Shown here one piece after another: positions 1-8,948 of a stretch of 64,000 bases of DNA. The DNA comes from Roseofilum capinflatum BLCC-M114 (GTDB taxonomy: Bacteria > Cyanobacteriota > Cyanobacteriia > Cyanobacteriales > Desertifilaceae). The position numbers and the translations under genes are program-made. The notes below the pieces were generated by a model. That model made no database searches, was not told the DNA's origin, and saw nothing but the letters and a program-made list of their open reading frames with translations. Position 1 is the stretch's first letter. Every line of letters starts with the position of its first letter. The stretch is from positions 62,001 through 126,000 of the forward strand of contig NZ_JAQOSO010000087.1 of assembly GCF_030068505.1 (NCBI RefSeq), in the 5' to 3' direction.

Positions 1-6
1 CCATCC

Positions 7-1431
7 CTAATAGAGCGAGGACTCGATTTCCTGGCGTAGTCGATAGAGGATGGCTTGGGAATCGAGTTCTTGGAGAATTTGCTCGATAACGGTACTTGGC
101 CCCAAATTGCCCCAGGTGCAGCCTTGTTGCAGATAGATGCGGGTGATTTGCCCGACTTGATAGGCTCCATAACCGGCGATCGCCCCTTGCACGATTGCTC
201 CTGATATCCAAGCGCCTAACCCGGCGGTTTCTCCGGTTGCTCCGATGACGGTGGCGGCGGTTTTTCCGAGTCCCAGAAGAATAGTCATCAGTTCCCCTAA
301 GATTAAGCCTCCAGAACTCAAGAACAGGGTTGTCCACAGTTTTCGCGCTTCCCGATCGGTGAGGGGTAAGCCGTATAAGCGACTGAGGGCGCGAATCAGG
401 GCTAAATCGGCGATCGCCCCCCCTGGAATGTCTAAGAGAGCGATGGGATTAACGGCAATGGCTAAGGCTTTAGAGCGGGCATACTGCCAAATCAGGGCTT
501 CTGCCTGGTGATGATGAACATCCAAGGTTTTTTGGGCAATTCTGGCTTCGGCGGCTTGGGTTTGCACTAAGGCATTCAGGGCAAGCAGCGATCGCCCTTC
601 CCGGTTCAGCACCTGCAAAATTTTTGCCCGCAATTCCTCAATTTGGGGAGCCGGATATTCCCATTCATAGCGCACCTGGCCATCGGGTAATTCCACCCGC
701 ACTTGTCTGGGCATCGGTTCGGCCGCCACTCGCACCATTTCCTTTGTCGTCAGCAGTTGGGTTAACTCTTGCGGTTGCCCCAAGTGTTGCAGATTGCGGC
801 TAATAGCTTCTAAGTCCGGATCGGGATATAAATCAACCTTATTAAAGACCAAAATTAACGGTTTGTGGGTATGGGCTAAAAACAGCAGGGCATCATATTC
901 TGTTTGGGTAATATCTCCGGCTACCACAAACAGAATTAAATCCGCTTCTTGGGCCACTTCTCTGGCCATATCCGCCCGCACTTCGCCGCCAATTTCATCG
1001 AGTCCAGGAGTATCGATTAACTCGATTTGCACCTTACTTTGTCCTTGGGGTATCCAACGCACCGATCGCGGCCATTGCGTCACCCCATGAATGGGGCCGG
1101 TGGGCAGAATTTTTTGCCCCACTAATCCATTCAAAACCGCCGACTTTCCCCGACTCACCAAGCCAAACGCAGCAATCCGAATCACATTTTGATCCAGTTT
1201 TTCCAGGTTAGCATTAAGTATTTTCAGTTCCGGTTGAATCGCCAGAGTACGATCCTGGCGCAGCAAGGGGTTATACTGGGCCAGCGATCGGCGAATACTT
1301 GCGCGAGCCAAACTGAGGTGTATTTCTTGACTGTTTGATGGGGTACTCAAGGAATCTACTGTTTTTATTTTCCTGAAAGGAGCTGTTGATTGTATCCTTA
1401 TTTTACCATAATTATGAGAAAATAGAGTCAA
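7..1431 (-). CDS. Era/dynamin-like GTPase with C-terminal membrane region (DUF697-type)
   Basis: This is a 474-residue GTP-binding protein. The P-loop GLVSRGKS is at residues 90-97, the G3 motif DTPG at 141-144 and the G4 motif NKVD at 198-201, so all key nucleotide-binding elements are present. After the G domain (about 85-280) come a helical stretch and a Gly/Ala-rich hydrophobic region (about 365-430). That arrangement is typical of cyanobacterial GTPases with a DUF697-like membrane tail, which probably act at a membrane. The cellular role is not known. The N-terminal 80 residues are polar and poorly defined, so a later start is possible, although no better ATG precedes the P-loop closely. 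It is transcribed away from the histidine kinase across a 212-base gap. Confidence 0.85.
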   Translation of the reverse strand: MTLFSHNYGKIRIQSTAPFRKIKTVDSLSTPSNSQEIHLSLARASIRRSLAQYNPLLRQDRTLAIQPELKILNANLEKLDQNVIRIAAFGLVSRGKSAVLNGLVGQKILPTGPIHGVTQWPRSVRWIPQGQSKVQIELIDTPGLDEIGGEVRADMAREVAQEADLILFVVAGDITQTEYDALLFLAHTHKPLILVFNKVDLYPDPDLEAISRNLQHLGQPQELTQLLTTKEMVRVAAEPMPRQVRVELPDGQVRYEWEYPAPQIEELRAKILQVLNREGRSLLALNALVQTQAAEARIAQKTLDVHHHQAEALIWQYARSKALAIAVNPIALLDIPGGAIADLALIRALSRLYGLPLTDREARKLWTTLFLSSGGLILGELMTILLGLGKTAATVIGATGETAGLGAWISGAIVQGAIAGYGAYQVGQITRIYLQQGCTWGNLGPSTVIEQILQELDSQAILYRLRQEIESSLY

Positions 1432-1643
1432 GAACTCGCCGCTAAACGCTTAGGCATTATAGCGGGAGCTTGAAAAACCTCTAACTTGACCAGACTAAGT
1501 TATACGAAAACTACTTGGAGATGTGAAACCGAATAAACCCACGAATCTGAAAACCAGAGATATGATGGTATTACACCCCAAATAACTTAGCTCGATTGGG
1601 TTTAATTCGTTATCACAAGTCTGTCTAGGGCCGATTATCAGCC

Positions 1644-4600
1644 ATGAAATATATTATCTCTAAACTGCGATCTTTGAAATTTCCTCTACAAGTTGTTTTG
1701 ATTGTCCCCTTTTTGGTGCAATTAGTCATCATTCTGGGTCTAGTACAATACTTGACTTACAATACCAGTCAAGCATCTGTTAATGATTTTTCCCATCGTT
1801 TATTAACCAATACATCCAGCGTAATTAGTCAAGAAATTGAGGATTACAGTCTTATTCCCCCAGAAGTCTCAAAAGGAGATCGAGAGGCTCGAAATCAACC
1901 CGTTTTTAAATTCAACAATCTTGAGTCTTTTCAGGAGGGTGTTGCCTCCCCTATAAATGGATCAGAACTGAGCATATTCTTGAGTGAATTAAACTTCTCT
2001 CAATGGGGTCAAAGTTCGATTATAAAACGTTCTGGAGACTTGATGGCCACGTCTACCCTAGAACCCCCCTTCATAGAATCTAAAGATCCACACACTCAGG
2101 CGATTGTCTTGGCACTGCAAGAGCGTTTTGGCACATTGAAAAATATCAAACAGGCTCAAACCTTCAGTTTTAAGATTAAGGATCGAAAGGAGTTTGTGCA
2201 GATTACCCCCTATGCAGATGACTATGGACTCGATTGCTTGATTGTTGTCTCGATTCCAGAATCCGATTTTGCGGCTGAAATTAAAGCCAATCAAAACCGC
2301 ACCTTAAAATTATCGGCGATCGCCCTCATTATTTTCCTAGGAACGGGAACCTTAACTTCACAGATCATTGCTACCCCCATTCAGCGCCTCAGCGAAGAGA
2401 GCATCGCCTTAGCCGAACGACACTGGGAACCCTCCATGGGTAAGCACAGTGCGATCGCCGAAATCTCCTGTTTATCTGACTCATTTGAGCGCACTGCCGA
2501 GCAGCTTCAAAACGCTCTACAGGAATCAGAAGAAAAATTTGCTACAATTTTCCGCACTAGCCCCGATCCTATTGCTATTGTTAATCTGTCTGACGGAAAA
2601 CTGATAGAAGCCAATCAGAGGCAGATTGAGTTCCTAGAACACTCTCGTGACAAAGTGATTGGTTATACTACACTAGACTTGCAACTTTGGGGAAATTTGA
2701 GCGATCGAGAACGATTTTTGAATATCCTCAAATCAGAAGGAAGTGTTTCCAATCTAGAACTCCCCATAAAAGTTAAATCAGGTGCAATCAAAACCGTACT
2801 GGTTTCGGCTGAATTATGCCAAATCCAAAACGAAACCTATGTACTGGTCGTCACTAAAGATATTACAGAGCGTAAACAACTCGAACTGTCCATCCAAGCC
2901 TCAGAGCAAAAACTCAAAAGAATTTTTAATAGCGCCAGTGGTGCGATCACCTACTTACAAGTGTATGCCGATCGCACCTGGAAAATCAATCAAGTCTCTG
3001 AAGGTAGTGAGATCATCTCTGGCTATGCCCCGCATGAGTTAATCTCCGATCCTTATTTGTGGGTTTCCCGGATTGATCCCAGGGACTGGGAACTCATTGA
3101 AGAACAAGTGTTGACTGATATTTTTGCCGAAAAAAGGGGAGTCTATGAGTATCGAATTTATGATAAGAGCGGCAATACTCGATGGATCTCCCAAACCCAT
3201 AATTCTACATGGGATGAAGAGCAACAATGCTGGAATGCAACCATGATTGCCTTAGATATTAGCGATCGCAAACAACTAGAGTTAGAATTACAACAAGCCA
3301 AAGAAGCCGCCGAATCTGCCAATCAAGCCAAAAGCACCTTTTTGGCCAATATGAGCCACGAACTTCGTACCCCTCTCAATTCTATCCTCGGCTATCCCCA
3401 GCTTTTAATCAATAGTCCCACCCTTTCTCAACGCGATCGCGAATTCATAAAAATTATTGAAAATAGTGGCGAATATTTACTCAGCTTAATTAATCAAGTC
3501 CTCGATATTTCCAAAATTGAAGCCGGTCATATCGCATTTGAGCCTAAAACGTTCCCCCTCGAAACTCTACTCGAAAATCTTGAAGTGATGTTCGTGCCAA
3601 AAGCTGATAAAAAAGAATTAGAGTTGAAGATCAACCGCCAACCCGATGTTCCCGATCTCCTGAATACTGATGAAACGAAACTGCAACAAATTTTAGTTAA
3701 TTTACTCAATAATGCCATTAAATTTACCGATCGAGGCTCCGTAACTCTAACCATTAAACTCCCAAGTCTAGATAGCAACCATCTACTCTTTGAAGTTAGC
3801 GATACAGGGGTAGGCATTGCCTCGGAAGAAATCAACCATCTATTTGAAGCATTTGTACAAACTAAAAGTGGAAAAAATAGTCAAGAAGGAACAGGATTAG
3901 GGTTAGCGATCAGTCAAAAATTTGTGCATTTACTTGGAGGCGAATTAACCGTCGAGAGTGAACTAGGAAAAGGTACAACCTTTAAGTTTGATATTCCCAT
4001 TGCCCAAGAATCAAGCGTTTGTGATTTGCAATTAACCCATAACAATGACCAAGTTAGCCTAGCTCCCGATCAACCTCAGTATCGAATTTTGGTGGTTGAT
4101 GACAATCAAATGAATCGTCAACTGCTGGTGATTATGTTAAAGAATTGGGGTTTTGAAGTCCTGGAAGCAAGGGATGGTGAAGAAGCAATTGCACAATGTC
4201 AAGCTTGGCAACCCGATCTCATTTTTATGGATATGAGAATGCCCAAACTTAATGGCGAACAAGCAACGCAAAAGATCCGTCAACAAATGCCAGATGGCCG
4301 AGTGGTAATTATCGCTATAAGTGCTAGTGCATTTGCTGAAAACCAGAGCAAATTTATTAATTTAGGCTGTAATGATTTTATTGGCAAACCCTTTAAACAA
4401 GAACAGATTCTTACCATTCTCGAACAGCATCTCAATGCACAATTTATCTCCACATCTAGTTGCCAGAAATCAGCTCCCGTTACTCCCGCATCAACTCTGG
4501 AACAACTACAAAACCTGCCCCACGCTTGGAATAAAAACTTTCGCCAAGCTATCCTAGAGGGGGATATAGACTATATGTTGCAGCTCCTTATTGAACTACA

Positions 4601-4709
4601 AGACTACGATCGAGGTCTAGCTAAATCTTTAGAGGCTTTGACGGATTCTTTCCAGTTTGAAGAATTATATCAACTTCTGGATCGAATGGATGGAGCCGAT
4701 CAAATCTAG
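1644..4709 (+). CDS. Hybrid sensor histidine kinase (sensor-HAMP-PAS-PAS-HisKA-HATPase-receiver)
   Basis: This 1021-residue membrane kinase has a first transmembrane helix at about 15-38, an extracytoplasmic sensor region, and a second helix at about 218-240. A HAMP linker, two PAS folds (about 297-410 and 420-545) and the HisKA segment follow. The phosphorylatable His is His572 in MSHELRTPL. A HATPase_c domain carries N-box NNAIKF and G-boxes DTGVGI and GTGLGL. The C-terminal receiver has the acidic pair Asp819/Asp820 and phosphoacceptor Asp863. The last 100 residues form a helical tail with no obvious Hpt histidine. The protein should autophosphorylate and relay to its own receiver; the signal and partner are not evident. 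The stop codon abuts the convergent crtR gene with no gap. Confidence 0.92.
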   Translation: MKYIISKLRSLKFPLQVVLIVPFLVQLVIILGLVQYLTYNTSQASVNDFSHRLLTNTSSVISQEIEDYSLIPPEVSKGDREARNQPVFKFNNLESFQEGVASPINGSELSIFLSELNFSQWGQSSIIKRSGDLMATSTLEPPFIESKDPHTQAIVLALQERFGTLKNIKQAQTFSFKIKDRKEFVQITPYADDYGLDCLIVVSIPESDFAAEIKANQNRTLKLSAIALIIFLGTGTLTSQIIATPIQRLSEESIALAERHWEPSMGKHSAIAEISCLSDSFERTAEQLQNALQESEEKFATIFRTSPDPIAIVNLSDGKLIEANQRQIEFLEHSRDKVIGYTTLDLQLWGNLSDRERFLNILKSEGSVSNLELPIKVKSGAIKTVLVSAELCQIQNETYVLVVTKDITERKQLELSIQASEQKLKRIFNSASGAITYLQVYADRTWKINQVSEGSEIISGYAPHELISDPYLWVSRIDPRDWELIEEQVLTDIFAEKRGVYEYRIYDKSGNTRWISQTHNSTWDEEQQCWNATMIALDISDRKQLELELQQAKEAAESANQAKSTFLANMSHELRTPLNSILGYPQLLINSPTLSQRDREFIKIIENSGEYLLSLINQVLDISKIEAGHIAFEPKTFPLETLLENLEVMFVPKADKKELELKINRQPDVPDLLNTDETKLQQILVNLLNNAIKFTDRGSVTLTIKLPSLDSNHLLFEVSDTGVGIASEEINHLFEAFVQTKSGKNSQEGTGLGLAISQKFVHLLGGELTVESELGKGTTFKFDIPIAQESSVCDLQLTHNNDQVSLAPDQPQYRILVVDDNQMNRQLLVIMLKNWGFEVLEARDGEEAIAQCQAWQPDLIFMDMRMPKLNGEQATQKIRQQMPDGRVVIIAISASAFAENQSKFINLGCNDFIGKPFKQEQILTILEQHLNAQFISTSSCQKSAPVTPASTLEQLQNLPHAWNKNFRQAILEGDIDYMLQLLIELQDYDRGLAKSLEALTDSFQFEELYQLLDRMDGADQI

Positions 4710-5642
4710 CTAATTTTTAGCCTTGCCATGCCCCCCGAAACGAATGCCGATGAATACATCGTACAGGAAACTCCAGAAACTCTTTTTTTCTAGCAGTCCT
4801 AGGGTTTGGGTGCAGCCTTTGCGGTCTAACAGAGGCTTCATGACTCCATAGGTTTTTTGGTAGTAGTACCAGGGAATGGAGGGCCAAAGATGATGAACAA
4901 GATGATAGTTTTGCCCAAAGATTAACAGATTGAGGATGGGACTGGGGTAAACTCTGGCGTTTTTCCATCGGGCAGTTTCATGGAAGGGGCGATGGGGAAG
5001 ATAGTCGAAGAATAAGCCCAGGGCCAAGCCAACGATACCACTGGGAACGAACCAGAAGTTGAGGATATAACTTAAGAACCCCCAATGAGAGGCGGCTGCG
5101 ACGATCGCCACGACCACTAAACGACTGAGAAACCATTCGAGCAGCTCATTGTTTTTCCACAGTTTGCGCCGGAAAAAGTAGATCTCGTGGTAGAAGAAGC
5201 GAGCGTTAATCAGCCAGAGGGGGCCCCCGGTGGAGACAAAATGATCGGGATCGTTTTCCGGGTCGTTGACGTTGAGGTGATGCTCAATATGGACGCGGGT
5301 AAACACGGGGAAGGCAAAACCGAGCATGAGGGCGCTACCATGACCGAGAATGGCGTTCAGTAGGCGATCGCGGTGTGCAGCATTATGGGAGGCATCATGA
5401 ATGATCGTTCCTGCTAAATGCAATGCCAAAATACTCTCAACAAATGAGAGCCAATGGGGTAACCCCCCCCACCAATATCCCCAGACTGACAGTCCAATTA
5501 AGATCAGAGCTGCCATAAACATGATCACATTGAGATTCAAAAACGTCTCAGGTGGATGAAGCAACTCTTTGGGAACGGTCAGGGGTCTTTGTGCCTCCGA
5601 CACCATCATGCGATTTGGTACTCCTTCATGTAACTCGTACAA
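4710..5642 (-). CDS. crtR: Beta-carotene hydroxylase CrtR (fatty-acid-desaturase-type di-iron enzyme)
   Basis: This is a 310-residue membrane di-iron oxygenase of the fatty-acid hydroxylase/desaturase superfamily. The histidine clusters are HDASHNAAH (His82, His86, His90), HIEHH (His118, His121, His122), a HRPFH segment (His217, His221) and HLVHH (His247, His250, His251). Length and the motif series match cyanobacterial CrtR, which hydroxylates the beta-ionone rings of beta-carotene and related carotenoids to make zeaxanthin and myxoxanthophyll end groups. Hydrophobic helices at about 38-58, 65-80, 100-113 and 172-212 place it in a membrane. The start ATG is followed by MYELHEGVPN, a short polar N-terminus. 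It stands alone here; no other carotenoid gene is adjacent. Confidence 0.88.
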   Translation of the reverse strand: MYELHEGVPNRMMVSEAQRPLTVPKELLHPPETFLNLNVIMFMAALILIGLSVWGYWWGGLPHWLSFVESILALHLAGTIIHDASHNAAHRDRLLNAILGHGSALMLGFAFPVFTRVHIEHHLNVNDPENDPDHFVSTGGPLWLINARFFYHEIYFFRRKLWKNNELLEWFLSRLVVVAIVAAASHWGFLSYILNFWFVPSGIVGLALGLFFDYLPHRPFHETARWKNARVYPSPILNLLIFGQNYHLVHHLWPSIPWYYYQKTYGVMKPLLDRKGCTQTLGLLEKKSFWSFLYDVFIGIRFGGHGKAKN

Positions 5643-5771
5643 ATAAGCCTTTGGGTAGTATAGAGGATGAGGGTAACATAATAAAGTTTTGTAACATCAA
5701 CTCATTTAATAAATCTATGCCACTATGCCTCGATCGCCTTTATCTTACGAAAAGAGCATCAAAATGGATCT

Positions 5772-6992
5772 ATGGTGATAAGCTTCTGGTTGTTCCTCTT
5801 GCCGAGTGTCCTCCTACCTTGGGAAAGTAGCGATCGCCTCTGGCAAGCCTATGCCCACCAACCCACTCAGGTTTCTACCCTGGAGACTCAAGAATCTGGG
5901 GTTTCCGGATGGTTAGCCATGGAGGGAGGATTTCCCCAACCGGGTTTAACCCGCTTTACTCCGGCTAATTTTGGCAGTCAACGACTCAATGAGCATCTGG
6001 GTTGGTATTTATATCAAGTGGCCTTATATGGGCCCCCTGATATTCTAATTGTGGGCAGTTCCCGCGCCCTGCAAGGGGTCGATCCTTTAGCCTTAAGAAA
6101 AGCCCTAGGGGAGGGATCTTCCGGGCCCTTGAGGATCTACAATTTTGGCATTAATGGGGCCACAGCCCAAGTGGTCGATCTATTAATTCGGGAAATTCTT
6201 ACCCCCGATCAACTTCCTCGTCTGATTCTCTGGGCTGATGGAGTACGGGCATTTAATAGCGGTCGGCGCGATCGTACCTATGAATCAATTCTTACCTCGG
6301 AAGGCTATCAACTCCTCTTGCAGGGAGTGCGCCCTATGGTTCCCCTACTGTTACCAGATGGCGAGCAGTGTTATGACTTCCCTGTACCTTTTGCCAGTTC
6401 AGAGCCATCGATATCCTTACTCTCTCATACCTTAAGTTCTCCTTGTCTATTGCCTCCGGTTTCTGAACGCCATCAAGCTTCAATCTGGGAGAAGGCTCTA
6501 GCCACTATTCAGGCGAACCGCACGTTGAGCGATTTAACGCCTTTGGGCTTTTTACCGGTTGAGCAAGTCTTTAATCCACAAACTTACTATACTCAGTATC
6601 CTCGCATTGCCGGACAGTTTGATGGCGATTATAGTGGATTTTATCTTCAGGGAGAACAGGCGATCGCCCTTTCTCAACTGGTTGCTTATACCCAAAGACG
6701 GCAGATCCCCTTAGTATTCGTCAATCTTCCCCTGACGGCCGATTATCTCGATCCAGTCCGTTTGGGCTATGAACAAGAGTTTCATCAGGAACTTAATGGG
6801 TGGGTCAATCATCAAGGTTTAAAGGTGGTGAATTTGGTTCACCCTGAGCTAAAAAATTTACAAAATCCTGACTATTTTGCCGATCCCAGCCATATTAATC
6901 AATGGGGTGCGATCGCCGTGGCACGTGAATTGGCCAAACGTGCTAATATTCCTTGGCCAAACTCTCAATCTAGGATGAAACAGGCAAGGTAA
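5772..6992 (+). CDS. SGNH/GDSL-like exported protein (DUF1574-like), hypothetical
   Basis: This 406-residue protein opens with a hydrophobic stretch (about 1-17) that looks like a signal anchor. Two elements resemble an SGNH hydrolase fold: a block I-like segment IVGSSRALQGVDP around residues 93-105, where the second Ser could be the nucleophile, and a block V-like DPSHINQWG near residue 375 with the Asp-x-x-His pair. In known families this fold covers acyl esterases and O-acetyl transfer on polysaccharides, so a cell-envelope role is a reasonable guess. The substrate is unknown. The ATG at 5772 lacks a strong ribosome site. The small membrane protein gene follows after two bases, so the two are probably co-transcribed. 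Confidence 0.7.
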   Translation: MVISFWLFLLPSVLLPWESSDRLWQAYAHQPTQVSTLETQESGVSGWLAMEGGFPQPGLTRFTPANFGSQRLNEHLGWYLYQVALYGPPDILIVGSSRALQGVDPLALRKALGEGSSGPLRIYNFGINGATAQVVDLLIREILTPDQLPRLILWADGVRAFNSGRRDRTYESILTSEGYQLLLQGVRPMVPLLLPDGEQCYDFPVPFASSEPSISLLSHTLSSPCLLPPVSERHQASIWEKALATIQANRTLSDLTPLGFLPVEQVFNPQTYYTQYPRIAGQFDGDYSGFYLQGEQAIALSQLVAYTQRRQIPLVFVNLPLTADYLDPVRLGYEQEFHQELNGWVNHQGLKVVNLVHPELKNLQNPDYFADPSHINQWGAIAVARELAKRANIPWPNSQSRMKQAR

Positions 6993-6994
6993 AT

Positions 6995-7177
6995 ATGAAT
7001 ATGAGATCGAGTAGTCCCGTCTACTGGTTATTTGTATTTAGCCTCGCAGGGGCTGCCATCCTCTGGATACTTCGAGGCATTGGTTTGTTGACGTTTATCC
7101 CTGGAGGGATCATCATTTTGCTGATATGGACAGCGATCGCCGCCGGTATCCTCCAGTTGAGCGTCACCCGTTTCTAG
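6995..7177 (+). CDS. Small two-helix membrane protein, hypothetical
   Basis: This 60-residue protein is almost entirely hydrophobic, with two predicted transmembrane helices (about 9-28 and 31-52) separated by a Gly/Pro turn. It begins two bases after the SGNH-like gene, so translational coupling is likely. A second in-frame ATG lies two codons downstream. No enzyme motif is visible. The tight spacing suggests that it works with, or simply shares an mRNA with, the upstream envelope protein. Confidence 0.6.
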   Translation: MNMRSSSPVYWLFVFSLAGAAILWILRGIGLLTFIPGGIIILLIWTAIAAGILQLSVTRF

Positions 7178-7260
7178 CATCTCGTTACAAAACTTGATGA
7201 TTAGAAAAAGTTAGGCTATAATTCTCCCGTGGTGTGAATAAGCATATCCTCCTAAACCAA

Positions 7261-7458
7261 ATGAAAAACTCTTCTGCTGTTGCCTTGGCTACTCAAAACA
7301 AATCTGCATCAACCTCCGTTCAAGCTAAAGCATCCTGGAAAAAGATGCAGAATTTGTATCAGGCCGATCAACAAGTGAAATATCTGCACTTAGAAGCTGA
7401 AGTTGAATGTCTGTTACAGCAAATTCAACTGATTACTCAAAATAAACCCTCTCTCTAA
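7261..7458 (+). CDS. Small conserved-type cyanobacterial protein, hypothetical
   Basis: The protein has 65 residues from the ATG at 7261; an in-frame GTG at 7234 would add nine. The N-terminal half is rich in Ser, Ala and Lys. The C-terminal half is a predicted amphipathic helix or short coiled coil (WKKMQNLYQADQQVKYLHLE and on), ending in a Gln/Leu-rich segment. No transmembrane segment or catalytic motif is seen. I recognise the general look of a small cyanobacterial hypothetical but cannot assign a function. Its stop overlaps by four bases the end of a small minus-strand reading frame. Confidence 0.55.
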   Translation: MKNSSAVALATQNKSASTSVQAKASWKKMQNLYQADQQVKYLHLEAEVECLLQQIQLITQNKPSL

Positions 7459-7565
7459 ACCGCCACAGGTTCCCCAATCTCCCAGACGAGGGACTTTAGC
7501 GCATCAATAAAAGTTTCTTGAGAATGCCGCCCCCCTAGGGCGGTTAACTCTGTTTTTAAAGTCAT
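7455..7565 (-). CDS. Possible 36-residue small protein next to the tnpB element
   Basis: A minus-strand frame of 36 codons starts at the ATG at 7565-7563. It is preceded by GTGGAGGCTCTC, a good Shine-Dalgarno sequence at proper spacing. The predicted peptide starts MTLKTELTALGGRHSQETF and ends GEPVAV. The region upstream of the start is the left end of the tnpB element, so the insertion may have removed the native promoter or a longer N-terminus. No function is recognised. It may be a real small gene or the tail of an older, interrupted one. Confidence 0.3.
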   Translation of the reverse strand: MTLKTELTALGGRHSQETFIDALKSLVWEIGEPVAV

Positions 7566-7671
7566 GAGAGCCTCCACTGAGCTTGGAAACCCCGTCTCTT
7601 TAGAGTGGGGAGGAAAAGCGAGGCAAGCGGCTTTAGCCGCAGTCTCACACAATAAATGATATAATGTGAGC

Positions 7672-8838
7672 ATGACTCAAAAAGCATTTAAGTTTCGTTT
7701 TTATCCAACTCCTGAACAGGAAACCCTGTTGAGGAAGACGCTTGGCTGTACTCGCTTGATCTATAACCGTGCATTAGCGGCAAGGACTGAAGCATGGTAT
7801 GAGCGGCAAGAGCGTATCGGATATAAGGAAACGTCGGCAATGCTAACTGAGTGGAAGAAACTGGATGAATTAGACTTTCTGAATGAAGTTAGTTGTGTCC
7901 CATTACAGCAAGGCTTAAGGCATTTGCAGAAGGCATATACAAACTTCTTTGCAGGCCGGGCTAAGTATCCCAATTTCAAGAAAAAGTCGAACGGCGCAAG
8001 TGCAGAGTTCACCAAGTCTGCCTTCAAGTATCGTGATGGCAATGTATATTTGGCGAAGTGCGCTGATCCATTACCGATTCGGTGGTCTAGACAACTCCCT
8101 AAAGAAGCAGTGCCTAGCACTATCACCGTAAGACTTACACCTTCTGGTTGCTGGTATGTATCCTTGTTGGTTGATATCAGCATTGCGCCATTGCCACCAG
8201 CTACCGGCAAGCTAGGGATTGACTTGGGTATTTCCAGTTTGTTGACCCTGAGTGACGGCACTAAGATAACCAACCCTAAAACGTTTCGGGATAAGCGTCG
8301 GAAACTTCGCAAAGCTCACAAAGCACTGGCACGGAAACAGAAAGGCTCGAACAACCGATATAAGGCACGGCTTAAGGTTGCTCGTATCCATGCTGAAATT
8401 GCCGATGCTAGACAAGACCATCTTCACAAGCTGACGACTCAATTGATTTGTGAAAACCAAATGATCGTTGTAGAGGACTTGGCTGTGAAGAACATGATCA
8501 AAAACCACAAGCTTGCCCTTTCTATTAGTGATGCAAGTTGGGGTGAGATAGTTCGACAGTTGGAATACAAAGCGGAATGGTATGGGCGGGAACTGGTCAA
8601 GATTGACCGTTGGTTCCCATCATCTAAACGTTGTTCTAACTGTGGGCACATCGTTGACAAAATGCCGCTTAATATTCGTGATTGGGTGTGTCCTGACTGT
8701 GGGTGCAACCATGATCGTGATGTTAATGCAGCAAAGAATATTTTGGCCGCTGGGCTGGCGGTTTCAGTCTGTGGAGCGACTGTAAGACCTGAAGAGAGTA
8801 AATCTCGGAAGGCTGGTGCGATGAAACAGAAACCCTGA
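7672..8838 (+). CDS. tnpB: TnpB RNA-guided nuclease (RuvC-like, zinc finger)
   Basis: This 388-residue protein appears intact. Counted from the alternative GTG at 7666 (MSMTQ), it has the N-terminal HTH/wedge region (FRFYPTPEQ), then a split RuvC domain with Asp186 (GIDLG), Glu270 (VVED) and Asp352 (HDRDVNAAKN). It also has a four-Cys zinc finger (Cys323, Cys326, Cys342, Cys345). Every catalytic and zinc residue is kept, so it could be an active omega-RNA-guided DNA nuclease as described for TnpB of ISDra2. In the family such nucleases help retain the element at the donor site. The ATG at 7672 is chosen over the GTG six bases upstream because ATG is the commoner start; both sit behind the same AT-rich leader. 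Confidence 0.9.
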   Translation: MTQKAFKFRFYPTPEQETLLRKTLGCTRLIYNRALAARTEAWYERQERIGYKETSAMLTEWKKLDELDFLNEVSCVPLQQGLRHLQKAYTNFFAGRAKYPNFKKKSNGASAEFTKSAFKYRDGNVYLAKCADPLPIRWSRQLPKEAVPSTITVRLTPSGCWYVSLLVDISIAPLPPATGKLGIDLGISSLLTLSDGTKITNPKTFRDKRRKLRKAHKALARKQKGSNNRYKARLKVARIHAEIADARQDHLHKLTTQLICENQMIVVEDLAVKNMIKNHKLALSISDASWGEIVRQLEYKAEWYGRELVKIDRWFPSSKRCSNCGHIVDKMPLNIRDWVCPDCGCNHDRDVNAAKNILAAGLAVSVCGATVRPEESKSRKAGAMKQKP

Positions 8839-8886
8839 TTAGTGATGATTAGGAATCCCCGTGTCTTTAGACCGGGGAGGAGTCAA
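8720..8886 (+). ncRNA. Putative omega-RNA (reRNA) at the tnpB 3' end
   Basis: In IS200/IS605 elements the guide-scaffold RNA overlaps the 3' end of tnpB and the right end of the element. Here the terminal hairpin at 8857-8877 (CCCC stem, GTCTTTAGAC core, GGGG stem) is followed by GGAGGAGTCAA at about 8876-8886, which should be the scaffold/guide junction. The bases after 8886 (TTGATATACTCTATAG) would then be the guide. Scaffold 5' limit and junction are inferred from the family, not seen directly. Confidence 0.4.
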
Positions 8887-8948
8887 TTGATATACTCTAT
8901 AGGTACAGCCAAAAGTGCTACATACCCAGCGCAACCGATAGAGAAAAG

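Larger units (their letters stand above)
7571..8886 (+). mobile_element. Solo tnpB element (IS200/IS605 superfamily, IS1341-like, no tnpA)
   Basis: The element holds one intact tnpB. It is bracketed by matching CCCC...GGGG hairpins around a central TCTTTAGA core: one at about 7589-7612 before the gene and one at 8857-8877 after it. A further perfect hairpin (GCGGCTTTAGCCGC) lies at 7627-7640. Subterminal hairpins are the landmark of IS200/IS605-type ends. No Y1 transposase (tnpA) is present in the window, so movement would need a TnpA in trans. The exact ends are inferred: the left near 7571 and the right near 8886, after GGAGGAGTCAA. Confidence 0.7.
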
